This document shows, one piece after another, positions 6,140-13,157 of a stretch of DNA of 22,913 nt. The notes beneath the pieces are model-generated. The model ran no database searches and was not told the DNA's origin. It worked only from the letters and a program-made list of their open reading frames with translations. The DNA lies in the IMG/VR virus record IMGVR_UViG_3300027747_000700, positions 1 through 22,913 of that record; one strand, written 5' to 3'. A program made the translations under genes and the position numbers. This DNA comes from a virus. The stretch's first letter is position 1, and every line of letters begins with the position of its first letter.

Positions 6140-6369
6140 GTGCTAATGAATGGCTTCAAGCTATAAACGAAAAACTTCATCACGAAGTTGATAAAATAGA
6201 TGAGGATTTTTATTCTGTAAAACAACTTTCAGGAATATGGAATCTTAGTAATTCACAAGCCAGCAAGAGGGTATTTGCCCTCAGGGAAAAAGGAATGCTT
6301 ACTGAAAAAAAATTCAGAATCACAACAGGAAACAAAACTTACCCAGTATCACACTTCAAATTTAAATGA
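6136..6369 (+). CDS. Winged helix-turn-helix DNA-binding protein
   Basis: The start at ATG 6136 follows GGAGG (6123-6127) at good spacing and overlaps the previous stop as ATGA; an in-frame ATG at 6121 lies before that Shine-Dalgarno. The 77-residue protein has a polar N-terminal helix and then a winged helix: DFYSVKQLSGIWNLSNSQAS (25-44) as the helix-turn-helix, VFALREKGMLTEKKF (46-60) as the recognition-helix end and wing. It resembles MarR- or replication-initiator-type winged helices in small phage regulators. It overlaps the next gene by ATGA. It could act on the palindrome near 4164 or on the paired sites near 2786; that is inference only. Confidence 0.7.
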   Translation: MSANEWLQAINEKLHHEVDKIDEDFYSVKQLSGIWNLSNSQASKRVFALREKGMLTEKKFRITTGNKTYPVSHFKFK

Positions 6370-6572
6370 AAAAACTAGCTAACGAATACACTATTGAATC
6401 GGACTTCAGCATTCTTGCTGGCCCTTATTCCTCAATTAACCCAGAGGAGTTGAGATGGCTACAAAATGTGGTTGCTGACATGAAGTCTGGAAACATTGAA
6501 TATAAAGTTTCTAAAATAGAAGGGGAATACTATGTTCAAAGGAAGGGAATGATTGTTACAAAACGCAAATGA
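6366..6572 (+). CDS. Small hypothetical protein
   Basis: A 68-residue protein joined to its neighbours by ATGA overlaps on both sides. It is mixed alpha/beta by composition: an acidic N-terminal half (NPEELRWLQNVVADMKSG) and a C-terminal half of alternating charged and beta-forming residues (YKVSKIEGEYYVQRKGMIV), ending in basic residues. There are no Cys, membrane or known motif features. The function is unknown; translational coupling suggests a role within the same early gene set. Confidence 0.6.
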   Translation: MKKLANEYTIESDFSILAGPYSSINPEELRWLQNVVADMKSGNIEYKVSKIEGEYYVQRKGMIVTKRK

Positions 6573-6643
6573 ACACACTAATCGTATGCGTTTTTTCCAT
6601 AATTACCTTTTACATAATATTCAATATGTTTAGACCAAGATGA
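6569..6643 (+). CDS. 24-residue membrane micropeptide
   Basis: The short frame from ATG 6569 to TGA 6643 encodes MNTLIVCVFSIITFYIIFNM followed by FRPR. It is one uninterrupted hydrophobic segment with a short basic tail, which predicts a single membrane helix with a cytoplasmic C-terminus. Both ends are coupled: its ATG overlaps the previous stop (ATGA) and its TGA overlaps the next ATG (ATGA). That exact fit fills the 67-base gap between two otherwise separated genes and argues that it is translated. No family is recognised. Confidence 0.6.
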   Translation: MNTLIVCVFSIITFYIIFNMFRPR

Positions 6644-6945
6644 AATTTAAATCACTTGGACAAGTAGAAATCAATGGTGAAAAATGGCAAGTAGGTTATG
6701 GACACCCAGGATTCACCGATGGACAAATGGATGACGGAGTGTGCGACTACGCAAAGCGAAGGATCACCATCAATCGTGGATGCTCTCGCAGTCTCTTGTC
6801 TGTGCTGGCACATGAGGCAATCCATGCTCGACTACCTGACATATCAGAAGAAGCTGTTAATACAACAGGAGAACTTATTAGTGAAATATATGATCTATTT
6901 TCCAAACAACCTACCAGACATGGACGAGGAGGAACCGTGGTATGA
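6640..6945 (+). CDS. Minimal HExxH (SprT/ImmA-like) metallopeptidase
   Basis: A 101-residue protein with VLAHEAIHARLPDISEEAV at residues 55-73. His58 and His62 with Glu59 form the HExxH zinc site, and Glu70 or Glu71 is a likely third ligand. This is the metallopeptidase pattern of SprT-like and ImmA/IrrE-like gluzincins. Upstream, KWQVGYGHPGFTDG and RRITINRGCSR read as the beta strands that pack on the active-site helix in these folds. It is much shorter than typical SprT proteins (about 150 or more residues), so it is a core-only form seen in phages. The substrate is unknown; cleavage of DNA-bound or regulatory proteins is possible. ATGA overlaps both sides. Confidence 0.65.
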   Translation: MKFKSLGQVEINGEKWQVGYGHPGFTDGQMDDGVCDYAKRRITINRGCSRSLLSVLAHEAIHARLPDISEEAVNTTGELISEIYDLFSKQPTRHGRGGTVV

Positions 6946-7160
6946 CACAGAAGACGATGAATAGCGTGGATTATTTTAACGAGTGGTATGACCGAGTGGG
7001 AGTACGCACATTCAGCAAGGCTGTTGATCAGCATAGGGATTATATGAGCATGGCATTCCTAGCAGGATGGTATGCCCATGACAGGAACGATGACTCTAAG
7101 GCAGAGCTTTTGGAGCAACTTAGGAGAGTCAAGGACGAGCTTAATTGCCGAATACCATGA
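6942..7160 (+). CDS. Small hypothetical protein
   Basis: A 72-residue protein. A GAGGAGG Shine-Dalgarno (about 6925-6931) within the end of the previous gene supports ATG 6942; a second ATG at 6957 is possible. Residues 8-50 are aromatic-rich and helical (YFNEWYDRVGVRTF, MAFLAGWYAHDRN), and the C-terminus is a charged helix (AELLEQLRRVKDELN). It overlaps both neighbours by 4 bases. No family is recognised. Confidence 0.6.
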   Translation: MTQKTMNSVDYFNEWYDRVGVRTFSKAVDQHRDYMSMAFLAGWYAHDRNDDSKAELLEQLRRVKDELNCRIP

Positions 7161-7819
7161 GCATTTTAAAGTTATCTAGGGAGGATCAAGTTCCCCCAGG
7201 CAATTACCGATTTACTGTACCAGAGACAGGCTATCGGATTGCCGACATCCACACTCTACAAGAACTTTACGACAAGGTAGAGCAACATTACCGAGACAAC
7301 AACATTCCCCTCCCCGACCAATGGAAAGAGTTGGTGGTAGATCAACTCTGCCGCCAACTCCCTGAGGGATGGTGTTATTACTCTGATGGAAAGGAATATA
7401 AGGGCAATGCGTCCTTGCTTTCATTTGACAATATATTGAAGGGAATCACTAGCTTGTCTGCATTAGCTACAGAAGCGGCATCTGGTGGCGACCCATTTGT
7501 TGATCAGAATGAAGCAGAGCAAAGGGCTAAAATATGCTCAAGATGTTATTACAACCAAAAGAGTAGTTTCTGTATGGGATGCGGAGGTGCTAGAATGATA
7601 TTAGATATGGTTGGAAAAGTTAAGGGCGGCAGGACTACTACATTAGATTATATGCTTCAGAACTGCGGAATTTGTGGATGTAGGAATGATGCGATTGTTC
7701 ATGTCAAGAAAAATATCTTGCTAAAAGGCGAGAAAGAAGAGACAACTAACAAGCGTCCAGATTGGTGTTGGCTTAAAGCCGATAACTTATCTGAAGCATC
7801 CTCTCAACTTCATCTATGA
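7157..7819 (+). CDS. Cys-rich zinc-binding phage protein upstream of portal
   Basis: The start at ATG 7157 overlaps the previous stop as ATGA, giving 220 residues. The N-terminal 90 residues include PPGNYRFTVPETGYRI and an aromatic segment rich in Trp and Tyr. From about residue 120 come FVDQNEAEQRAKICSRCYYN, CMGCGG, NCGICGCR and a final CW, a set of at least eight Cys arranged as two zinc sites. Proteins with this 'EA..RA.IC..C' and 'CGICGC' layout occur beside structural genes in other phages, with no known function. It overlaps the portal gene by ATGA, so co-expression with head assembly is likely. Confidence 0.65.
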   Translation: MSILKLSREDQVPPGNYRFTVPETGYRIADIHTLQELYDKVEQHYRDNNIPLPDQWKELVVDQLCRQLPEGWCYYSDGKEYKGNASLLSFDNILKGITSLSALATEAASGGDPFVDQNEAEQRAKICSRCYYNQKSSFCMGCGGARMILDMVGKVKGGRTTTLDYMLQNCGICGCRNDAIVHVKKNILLKGEKEETTNKRPDWCWLKADNLSEASSQLHL

Positions 7820-10044
7820 CAAATAATACCAATCAGCCATACGGCCTCCTAGACCTCGACGAGAATGAGGTTCCCAAAACGAGGGTGCAGGATGCAGGTT
7901 CTGCTAGGGCTATGCTCTACACGCTGATTGATGACGACCAACTAGCATCCTATCGCAGATCGCAGATTCAGGGTCAGATTGATGGCAATGCTCCATTTAA
8001 CGACACCCAACTCAAGGAGATGGGGCAAGGAGATAGAATCAATGTGAACTGGGGTCATGCTGAAGCCAAAGTTGAAGCGGCAGTAATCCCTTATTTTGAC
8101 ATCCTAACTAGCGTTGGGAACTATGCCACAGTCAAGACCAAGTACGGAAAGGACGTGGGCAAGCGAGAGGAATGGTCTCGTATCATCACAGAAGAATTTC
8201 ATAGGCTCCTAGATAAGACAAATCCCAACTTTATCTTACAACATCAAGTAGCTCACAAGCAGTTAGTAATTCATGGTCAGGCTTGTATGTTCTGGTCAGA
8301 TTCTATGGACTTTAAGGCGAAGGCGGTTGAGCCTTGGCAGTTGATCGTCCCCAAGGGAAGTACGGTTGATTGGCAGAACTGGGAGTTCTGTTATGTGCTA
8401 GACGATATGTATACGGAGGAGCTTTACCGATACATTGAGAATGAAGATGCCGCCTCTAGGGGAGGATGGGATGTTGAGGAGTGTAAGGAAGCTATCATGC
8501 AAGCCAAGATTGACGAGCAAGATCAACGCCGTCCTTGGGAGTGGTATCAGAAAGAGTTCAAGAATAATGCTCTCTACTACTCATATGCCAAGAGCAAGAT
8601 CATCAAGGTAGCTCATATGTATGTGAGGGAATACGATGGACGCATTTCTCATTATGTTTTTGATCGACTTAACTCCACGGAGTTCCTCTGCGCCAAGGAG
8701 TCATGCTACAAGAGCTTCAGCAACGCCTTCACAATCTTTCTAAATGGCGTAGGTAATGGTTATTACCACGGAGTGAGGGGTCTTGGTCAGAAAGTTTACA
8801 AGTACGCACAAGCGATGGATCGCATCAACAACGCTCTCCTTGAGGGAGTGATTGTGGATAGTGCAGTGATGATACAGCCGCAATCAGCTAAAGATGCTGA
8901 GTCGCTGAAGTCAGTTCAGATCGGGCCTTATCGAATCCTTCCCCCTGGCATGAACTTTGTGCAGGTCGGAACTACCTCTAAGCTGTCTGGAGCTATGCAG
9001 GTTGCTCAAATGTTCCAAGGGCAAGAGAGCGATGATATTGGTAGCTTCATGCCTTCTGTGGCGGGAGGTCGAAAGAAGAGCAACAAGGAAGTGGAAGCGG
9101 AGATCGGTGAAAAGAGCCGATTGACCAACACTCGTGCTGAAATCTATTTGCAAGCCCTTGATACTCATTATCGTGAAGTATATCGTAGGGCATCTAATCC
9201 AAACATTGTTGAGGAAGATCATGGAGGGTTGGAATCCTTGGCATTCCAAGAGGCTTGCATGAATCGTGGAGTCCCTGCTGGTGCAATGCTTGACATTGAG
9301 AGCGTGAAGGCCACTCGCAGTATTGGACAGGGAAGCTCTGCGGCTCGTATGCAAGCAATGGAGCTTATTGGTCAATACCTGCCACAACTCCCAGAGAGCA
9401 ATCGTAAGCGTGTTATTAACGCAAACATTGCGGCTATTGCAGGTCAGACAGGGGTGGACACCTTTGGTATTCCTGATGAGGACAAGCCAGATGGTCAGAA
9501 CCTATCGGTGGCAAGTTTGGAGAATAATGCGTTCCAATCTGGAGGTCAGGTATTGATTGATCCAGATCAGAATCACTTTGTTCACCTCACTGTTCACCTT
9601 CAGTATTGCGGTGGAATTGTGCAAGCCGTTCAGAACAAGCAGGAAGATCCTCGTAAGGCGGCAATGACCATGCAAGCGGCTATTCCGCACATCCTCACTC
9701 ACCTCAAGTATCTTGAAGAAGATCCTACTCGTAAGGAGCAGTTTGAGAATCTGAATGAGCAGACTTCTGAGTTGATGAAGATTGCTGATCAGTTGAATAA
9801 GATGGCAGAGCAGATTCAAGAGCAAGAGATGGCGCAACAGCAACAAGGTCAGGGAGCGCAAGATCCTAAAACGATGGTTGCCATGAATAAGATTCAGCTT
9901 GACCGAGCCAAGTTCCAGAATGACGCTCAGATCAAACAGGCCAAGGCACAGCACCAGATGATGCTCCAAGATCGCAAGACGGCCCAAAGATTGATGATTG
10001 ACAAAGTAAAGTTAGCAAGCAAGTATTCAAGCATCGCCCCATAA
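7816..10044 (+). CDS. Portal protein (podovirus-like)
   Basis: A 742-residue protein, close in length to the P22 portal (about 725). It begins with acidic DLDENEVPKT and a helical segment, then IQGQIDGNAPFND and RINVNWGHAEAKVEAAVIPY at about residues 60-95, typical of the portal wing. The central part has the long alternating alpha/beta 'stem' region, with GYYHGVRGLGQKVYKYAQAM near 315-335. The end (about 650-742) is a Gln-rich coiled coil, as in long portals with an internal barrel. The portal forms the 12-subunit ring through which DNA is packaged by the terminase (13158). The assignment rests on size, layout and neighbours rather than on a single motif. Confidence 0.75.
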   Translation: MTNNTNQPYGLLDLDENEVPKTRVQDAGSARAMLYTLIDDDQLASYRRSQIQGQIDGNAPFNDTQLKEMGQGDRINVNWGHAEAKVEAAVIPYFDILTSVGNYATVKTKYGKDVGKREEWSRIITEEFHRLLDKTNPNFILQHQVAHKQLVIHGQACMFWSDSMDFKAKAVEPWQLIVPKGSTVDWQNWEFCYVLDDMYTEELYRYIENEDAASRGGWDVEECKEAIMQAKIDEQDQRRPWEWYQKEFKNNALYYSYAKSKIIKVAHMYVREYDGRISHYVFDRLNSTEFLCAKESCYKSFSNAFTIFLNGVGNGYYHGVRGLGQKVYKYAQAMDRINNALLEGVIVDSAVMIQPQSAKDAESLKSVQIGPYRILPPGMNFVQVGTTSKLSGAMQVAQMFQGQESDDIGSFMPSVAGGRKKSNKEVEAEIGEKSRLTNTRAEIYLQALDTHYREVYRRASNPNIVEEDHGGLESLAFQEACMNRGVPAGAMLDIESVKATRSIGQGSSAARMQAMELIGQYLPQLPESNRKRVINANIAAIAGQTGVDTFGIPDEDKPDGQNLSVASLENNAFQSGGQVLIDPDQNHFVHLTVHLQYCGGIVQAVQNKQEDPRKAAMTMQAAIPHILTHLKYLEEDPTRKEQFENLNEQTSELMKIADQLNKMAEQIQEQEMAQQQQGQGAQDPKTMVAMNKIQLDRAKFQNDAQIKQAKAQHQMMLQDRKTAQRLMIDKVKLASKYSSIAP

Positions 10045-10062
10045 ACCAACCTAAATAAAACA

Positions 10063-10398
10063 ATGACAACACAAAGCGGGAGTAATGACCCTGCCACGAT
10101 AGAGTCGCTACGCAATCGTGTAGCATCCCTCACCGCAGTAATATATTCTGCGATAAATGAAGATACCTCGTCGTTAGCATCACGCTACATGGATGAGAAA
10201 ATGAAGAACATGGATATTGAGGATCGCTTCCTAGCTGGCAAGACAGAGGCCACGGAGCAGATCATCAGCCTTATCTACGAGAAATACTATTTGCTTAACC
10301 GCACTTTCCACGGCAAGGACAGCGATCAGGCACTAACCTTCAAGAACTTGATTCATTCCATTAGGGATATTCAGCACGACGATTTGAACAATGTCTAA
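10063..10398 (+). CDS. Small helical hypothetical protein
   Basis: A 111-residue protein with an A/C-rich leader (AAATAAAACAATG) and no Shine-Dalgarno. It is almost entirely helical, with a basic and acidic mix (SLRNRVASLTAVIYSAIN, EATEQIISLIYEKYYLL). No Cys and no membrane segment. It overlaps the ATP-grasp gene by 8 bases. It could be a head-completion or accessory protein given its location after the portal; no family is recognised. Confidence 0.6.
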   Translation: MTTQSGSNDPATIESLRNRVASLTAVIYSAINEDTSSLASRYMDEKMKNMDIEDRFLAGKTEATEQIISLIYEKYYLLNRTFHGKDSDQALTFKNLIHSIRDIQHDDLNNV

Positions 10399-11671
10399 GT
10401 GTTTAGTAATAGATCACGGCTTGTTTTCTGCATTTGCAGAGCGATTGGCTGAAGAGCATGAGGTGAGATACTTCGTTCCTTTTAACGAGAAGTCGTTCCC
10501 GATACCTGGCCCTGCGTTTATTGGAGAGGGACTTAATGGAGTAGAGCGAGTCAATAGCTGGGAGGAAAACCTAGATGTGGATTTCGTTGTGATTCCAGAT
10601 GTGGGATTCATGTATCTCGCAGAGCATATCCGATCCCTTGGCATCCCTGTATGGGCGGCTGGGCTAGGAGAGAAGCTGGAAGTTCAGAGGTGGAGGGCAA
10701 AGGAAACCATGAGGGAGCTTGGCTTGCCTGTGGGTAAGTGCGCTCTCGTTACTGGAATGCCAGCCCTGCGTGAATACCTAGAGAACAACGATGAGGTTTA
10801 TGTCAAGATTAGTGGCTTCCGAGGACTAGCGGAAACCTTCTACGCCCCATCATGGAAGCTGGCAGAACCTCGTGTGAACGAGTTGTGGGACGCTCTAGGA
10901 GGTCTTTGCAACATCTTCCCGTTCATCATAGAGCATAAGGTGGAGAGCGTTGTGGAGGCAGGATATGACGGCTTCTGCATTGATGGGAAATTCCCCTCCA
11001 CTTGCTTGACTGGCGTTGAGGTGAAGGATTGCGGCTATGTGGGATGCGTGAGGGACTATGCTGATCTTTCCGAGCCTGTGAAGATCGTCAACGAGAAGCT
11101 GGCTCCCTTCATGGAGGAGGCCAAGTATCGTCAATGGTTCAGCACCGAGATCCGAGTTACAGACGAAGGAACCCCTTATCTGATTGATCTCACCACCCGT
11201 TGCCCTGCTCCGCCTTCTGCCCTTGTTTGGGAGATGGTGGATAACGTGGGCGAGATCGTAGAGGCTGGAGCCAATGGTGAGCTTGTTGATCCTGTCTGGA
11301 GAGCCAAGTATGGTGCGCTGGCTATCATCAAGTCATCATTTGCAGAGGAGCGATCCTTACCAGTATCCGTTGATCCAAAGGTAGAGAGGTGGATCAAGTG
11401 GCGTAATGCTTGCCGTATTGAAGATACAACCTACATCATACCCACCCTTGGTGTTAGGATGTGCGAGGTGGGAGACTGCATTGGAATTGGCGACACGATG
11501 GAGGAAGCTATCAAGAATTGCCAAGAACACGCTGAAGGAGTGAGGGGGTTTGATATTAAAGTCAATACTGACGCTCTTCCTGCCGCATTAAAAGAGATTG
11601 AAAACGCCGAGGAAAATGACATTATCTTCACGGAAGATGCCCTTCCTAAAATGAAAGACCTACTAGACTAA
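10391..11671 (+). CDS. ATP-grasp ligase, PurD-like
   Basis: A 426-residue protein. Residues 1-75 are a Rossmann-like pre-ATP-grasp domain (KCLVIDHGLFSAFAERLAEE). VWAAGLGEKLEVQRWRAKET near 90-110 matches the segment before the ATP-grasp fold in PurD/PurK-type ligases. YVKISGFRGLAET near 137-149 is the Lys plus flexible loop that holds ATP phosphates. WFSTEIRVTDEGTPYLIDLT near 247-266 is the metal-binding Glu/Asp block, with DLTTR where many ligases have E-x-N-x-R. Enzymes of this fold activate a carboxylate as acyl-phosphate and join it to an amine. Here it lies between portal and scaffold genes. It could modify a virion protein or make a precursor for DNA modification; the substrate is unknown. 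Confidence 0.72.
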   Translation: MSKCLVIDHGLFSAFAERLAEEHEVRYFVPFNEKSFPIPGPAFIGEGLNGVERVNSWEENLDVDFVVIPDVGFMYLAEHIRSLGIPVWAAGLGEKLEVQRWRAKETMRELGLPVGKCALVTGMPALREYLENNDEVYVKISGFRGLAETFYAPSWKLAEPRVNELWDALGGLCNIFPFIIEHKVESVVEAGYDGFCIDGKFPSTCLTGVEVKDCGYVGCVRDYADLSEPVKIVNEKLAPFMEEAKYRQWFSTEIRVTDEGTPYLIDLTTRCPAPPSALVWEMVDNVGEIVEAGANGELVDPVWRAKYGALAIIKSSFAEERSLPVSVDPKVERWIKWRNACRIEDTTYIIPTLGVRMCEVGDCIGIGDTMEEAIKNCQEHAEGVRGFDIKVNTDALPAALKEIENAEENDIIFTEDALPKMKDLLD

Positions 11672-11675
11672 AACA

Positions 11676-11954
11676 ATGAACCTATCTGAATGGAGATCCA
11701 ACGTGGATCTAGCTATTGAACTCAAGAAGCTCCTTGAGAACCCTGTAATGAAACACGCCTTGTCAGTCGTTGATAATCTTTCAATGGCTAAAACATTAGG
11801 AAATGGGGCTGGACTTATTCAGCAAGCAAACAATGCTCACGTTCTCTTTGGCTATGATAGCGGAAGGGCATCTATCATTAACGATCTATACATCTTGGCA
11901 GAAGTGCCAGAGGAGCAAGTCAACATTGAGCCTACCTACACTAGCGAATTTTAA
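11676..11954 (+). CDS. Small phage protein between ligase and scaffold
   Basis: A 92-residue helical protein starting after AAAACAATG with no Shine-Dalgarno. Key stretches are LAIELKKLLENPVMKHALSV (12-31) and AHVLFGYDSGRASIINDLYI (54-73). The 'FGYD.GR....DLY.LAE' pattern occurs in small phage proteins next to scaffold or capsid genes, function unknown. It is 3 bases before the scaffold-like gene. Possibly a head assembly or minor virion component. Confidence 0.55.
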   Translation: MNLSEWRSNVDLAIELKKLLENPVMKHALSVVDNLSMAKTLGNGAGLIQQANNAHVLFGYDSGRASIINDLYILAEVPEEQVNIEPTYTSEF

Positions 11955-11957
11955 CAT

Positions 11958-13157
11958 ATGGACACACCACAACCAACAACACCCGTAGCAACCATCCCTG
12001 CTGAACCGATCCCTACCTCCCCTGCGGAGCGTCCTAGTGATCTGTCCCAGCTATCACGCCAACTGAAGAACAAGCCAAATCTGCCCAAGGTAGATTACAA
12101 GAACCTCGCAGAGATCCCCGATGTGGGGACGAAGGAGGTAGCTCCTGCTCCTGCTGGTATTGACGTAGTGCCAGAGCAGTCTGTGCAGGACTTCCTCAAG
12201 AGCATTGAAGAGAAGAAGAATACTGGCCCGATTGAGGAATCTCCCAAGGAGGAGGCAAAGGTAGAGTCACAAGCTGATAGCCTGGATCTATCCGATCTAG
12301 ACCTATCAAAAGACCCAGAGCCAGTTGAAGAGAAGCCCAAGAAGAAGAGCAAGGAGGATAACCTAGCAGAACTCCGCAAGAAGGCAGAGGCGGCAGAGTT
12401 TGAAATCAAGAGCCGAGACGAGAAGCTGGCTGAATATCAGAAGAGGGCAGATGAGCTAGAGGCAGAGCTAGAGCGTACTGCTTTTGAGCGTAGCCCCAAG
12501 TTCCGTGATAAGTTCCAAGCCCCTTACGAGGCGGCTATCCAGCAAGCTACTGAGTGGGCTAATGAGTATGCCTCTGATCCTGCTATTGCAGAGAAGGCTC
12601 TCTCGCTAAAGGGCAAGGAGCGTATTGAGTTTATTGACGAGAACTTTGGAGGAGGAGCGGCATCTGCCCAGTTCCTATCTCTCATCAATGACGCTGACAG
12701 CAAGCGAGGCGCATTGGAAGCCGCAATGACCAACCACAAGGAAACTGCATCTACGCTTATGCAAGATGAGGAGCGTAGTCGCCAGCAGACTACTGATAAG
12801 ATCAACAAAAACTTTGAGAGGGTAGCACAGCACCTTGCAAGCAAGTCTGACTTCTTCCGCAAGGGAGATGACGATGATCATAACAAGGTGGTTGATGAGC
12901 GTATTAGTGCGGCTCGTAACATCCTCATGGGAACTGCTTCCGAGAACGACATGATGGTAACTCCTTTCCTTGCTGTGATTGCCAAGGATGCGGTTGCCGA
13001 GAATGCCAAGCTGAAAGCTGAACTTGCCAAGTATAAGGCTAGGGTGGCGAAGGATTCGGCAGTTAGCCCATCGCCTCGCAGGGGAACTAGCGACACCAAC
13101 GAGACTACTGGCAAGCCCAAGGGGGCAATGGATTCTATTCGATCCTACTTCCGATAA
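11958..13157 (+). CDS. Scaffold-like head assembly protein
   Basis: A 399-residue, strongly acidic and Lys/Glu-rich protein without Cys. The first 30 residues are Pro/Thr-rich; residues about 60-130 are disordered and acidic (DLSDLDLSKDPEPVEEKPKK). Residues about 132-178 form a long coiled coil (LRKKAEAAEFEIKSRDEKLA) and further helices follow to about 370. A basic end (GAMDSIRSYFR) recalls the capsid-binding tail of scaffold proteins. Such proteins chaperone capsid assembly and are removed before packaging. Composition, coiled coil and its place after the portal support this. The partner major capsid protein is not seen next to it, which is odd. Confidence 0.65.
   Translation: MDTPQPTTPVATIPAEPIPTSPAERPSDLSQLSRQLKNKPNLPKVDYKNLAEIPDVGTKEVAPAPAGIDVVPEQSVQDFLKSIEEKKNTGPIEESPKEEAKVESQADSLDLSDLDLSKDPEPVEEKPKKKSKEDNLAELRKKAEAAEFEIKSRDEKLAEYQKRADELEAELERTAFERSPKFRDKFQAPYEAAIQQATEWANEYASDPAIAEKALSLKGKERIEFIDENFGGGAASAQFLSLINDADSKRGALEAAMTNHKETASTLMQDEERSRQQTTDKINKNFERVAQHLASKSDFFRKGDDDDHNKVVDERISAARNILMGTASENDMMVTPFLAVIAKDAVAENAKLKAELAKYKARVAKDSAVSPSPRRGTSDTNETTGKPKGAMDSIRSYFR

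Noticed and set aside
6698-6964. Alternative frame over the HExxH gene ending in DEEEPWYDTEDDE
   Set aside because: The acidic end comes from the GAGGAGG Shine-Dalgarno of the next gene; the HExxH frame explains the region better.
8911-9987. Long leftward frames opposite the portal gene
   Set aside because: They lie antisense to a strong portal candidate and are Leu/Ser/His-rich, as expected from the reverse of its codons.
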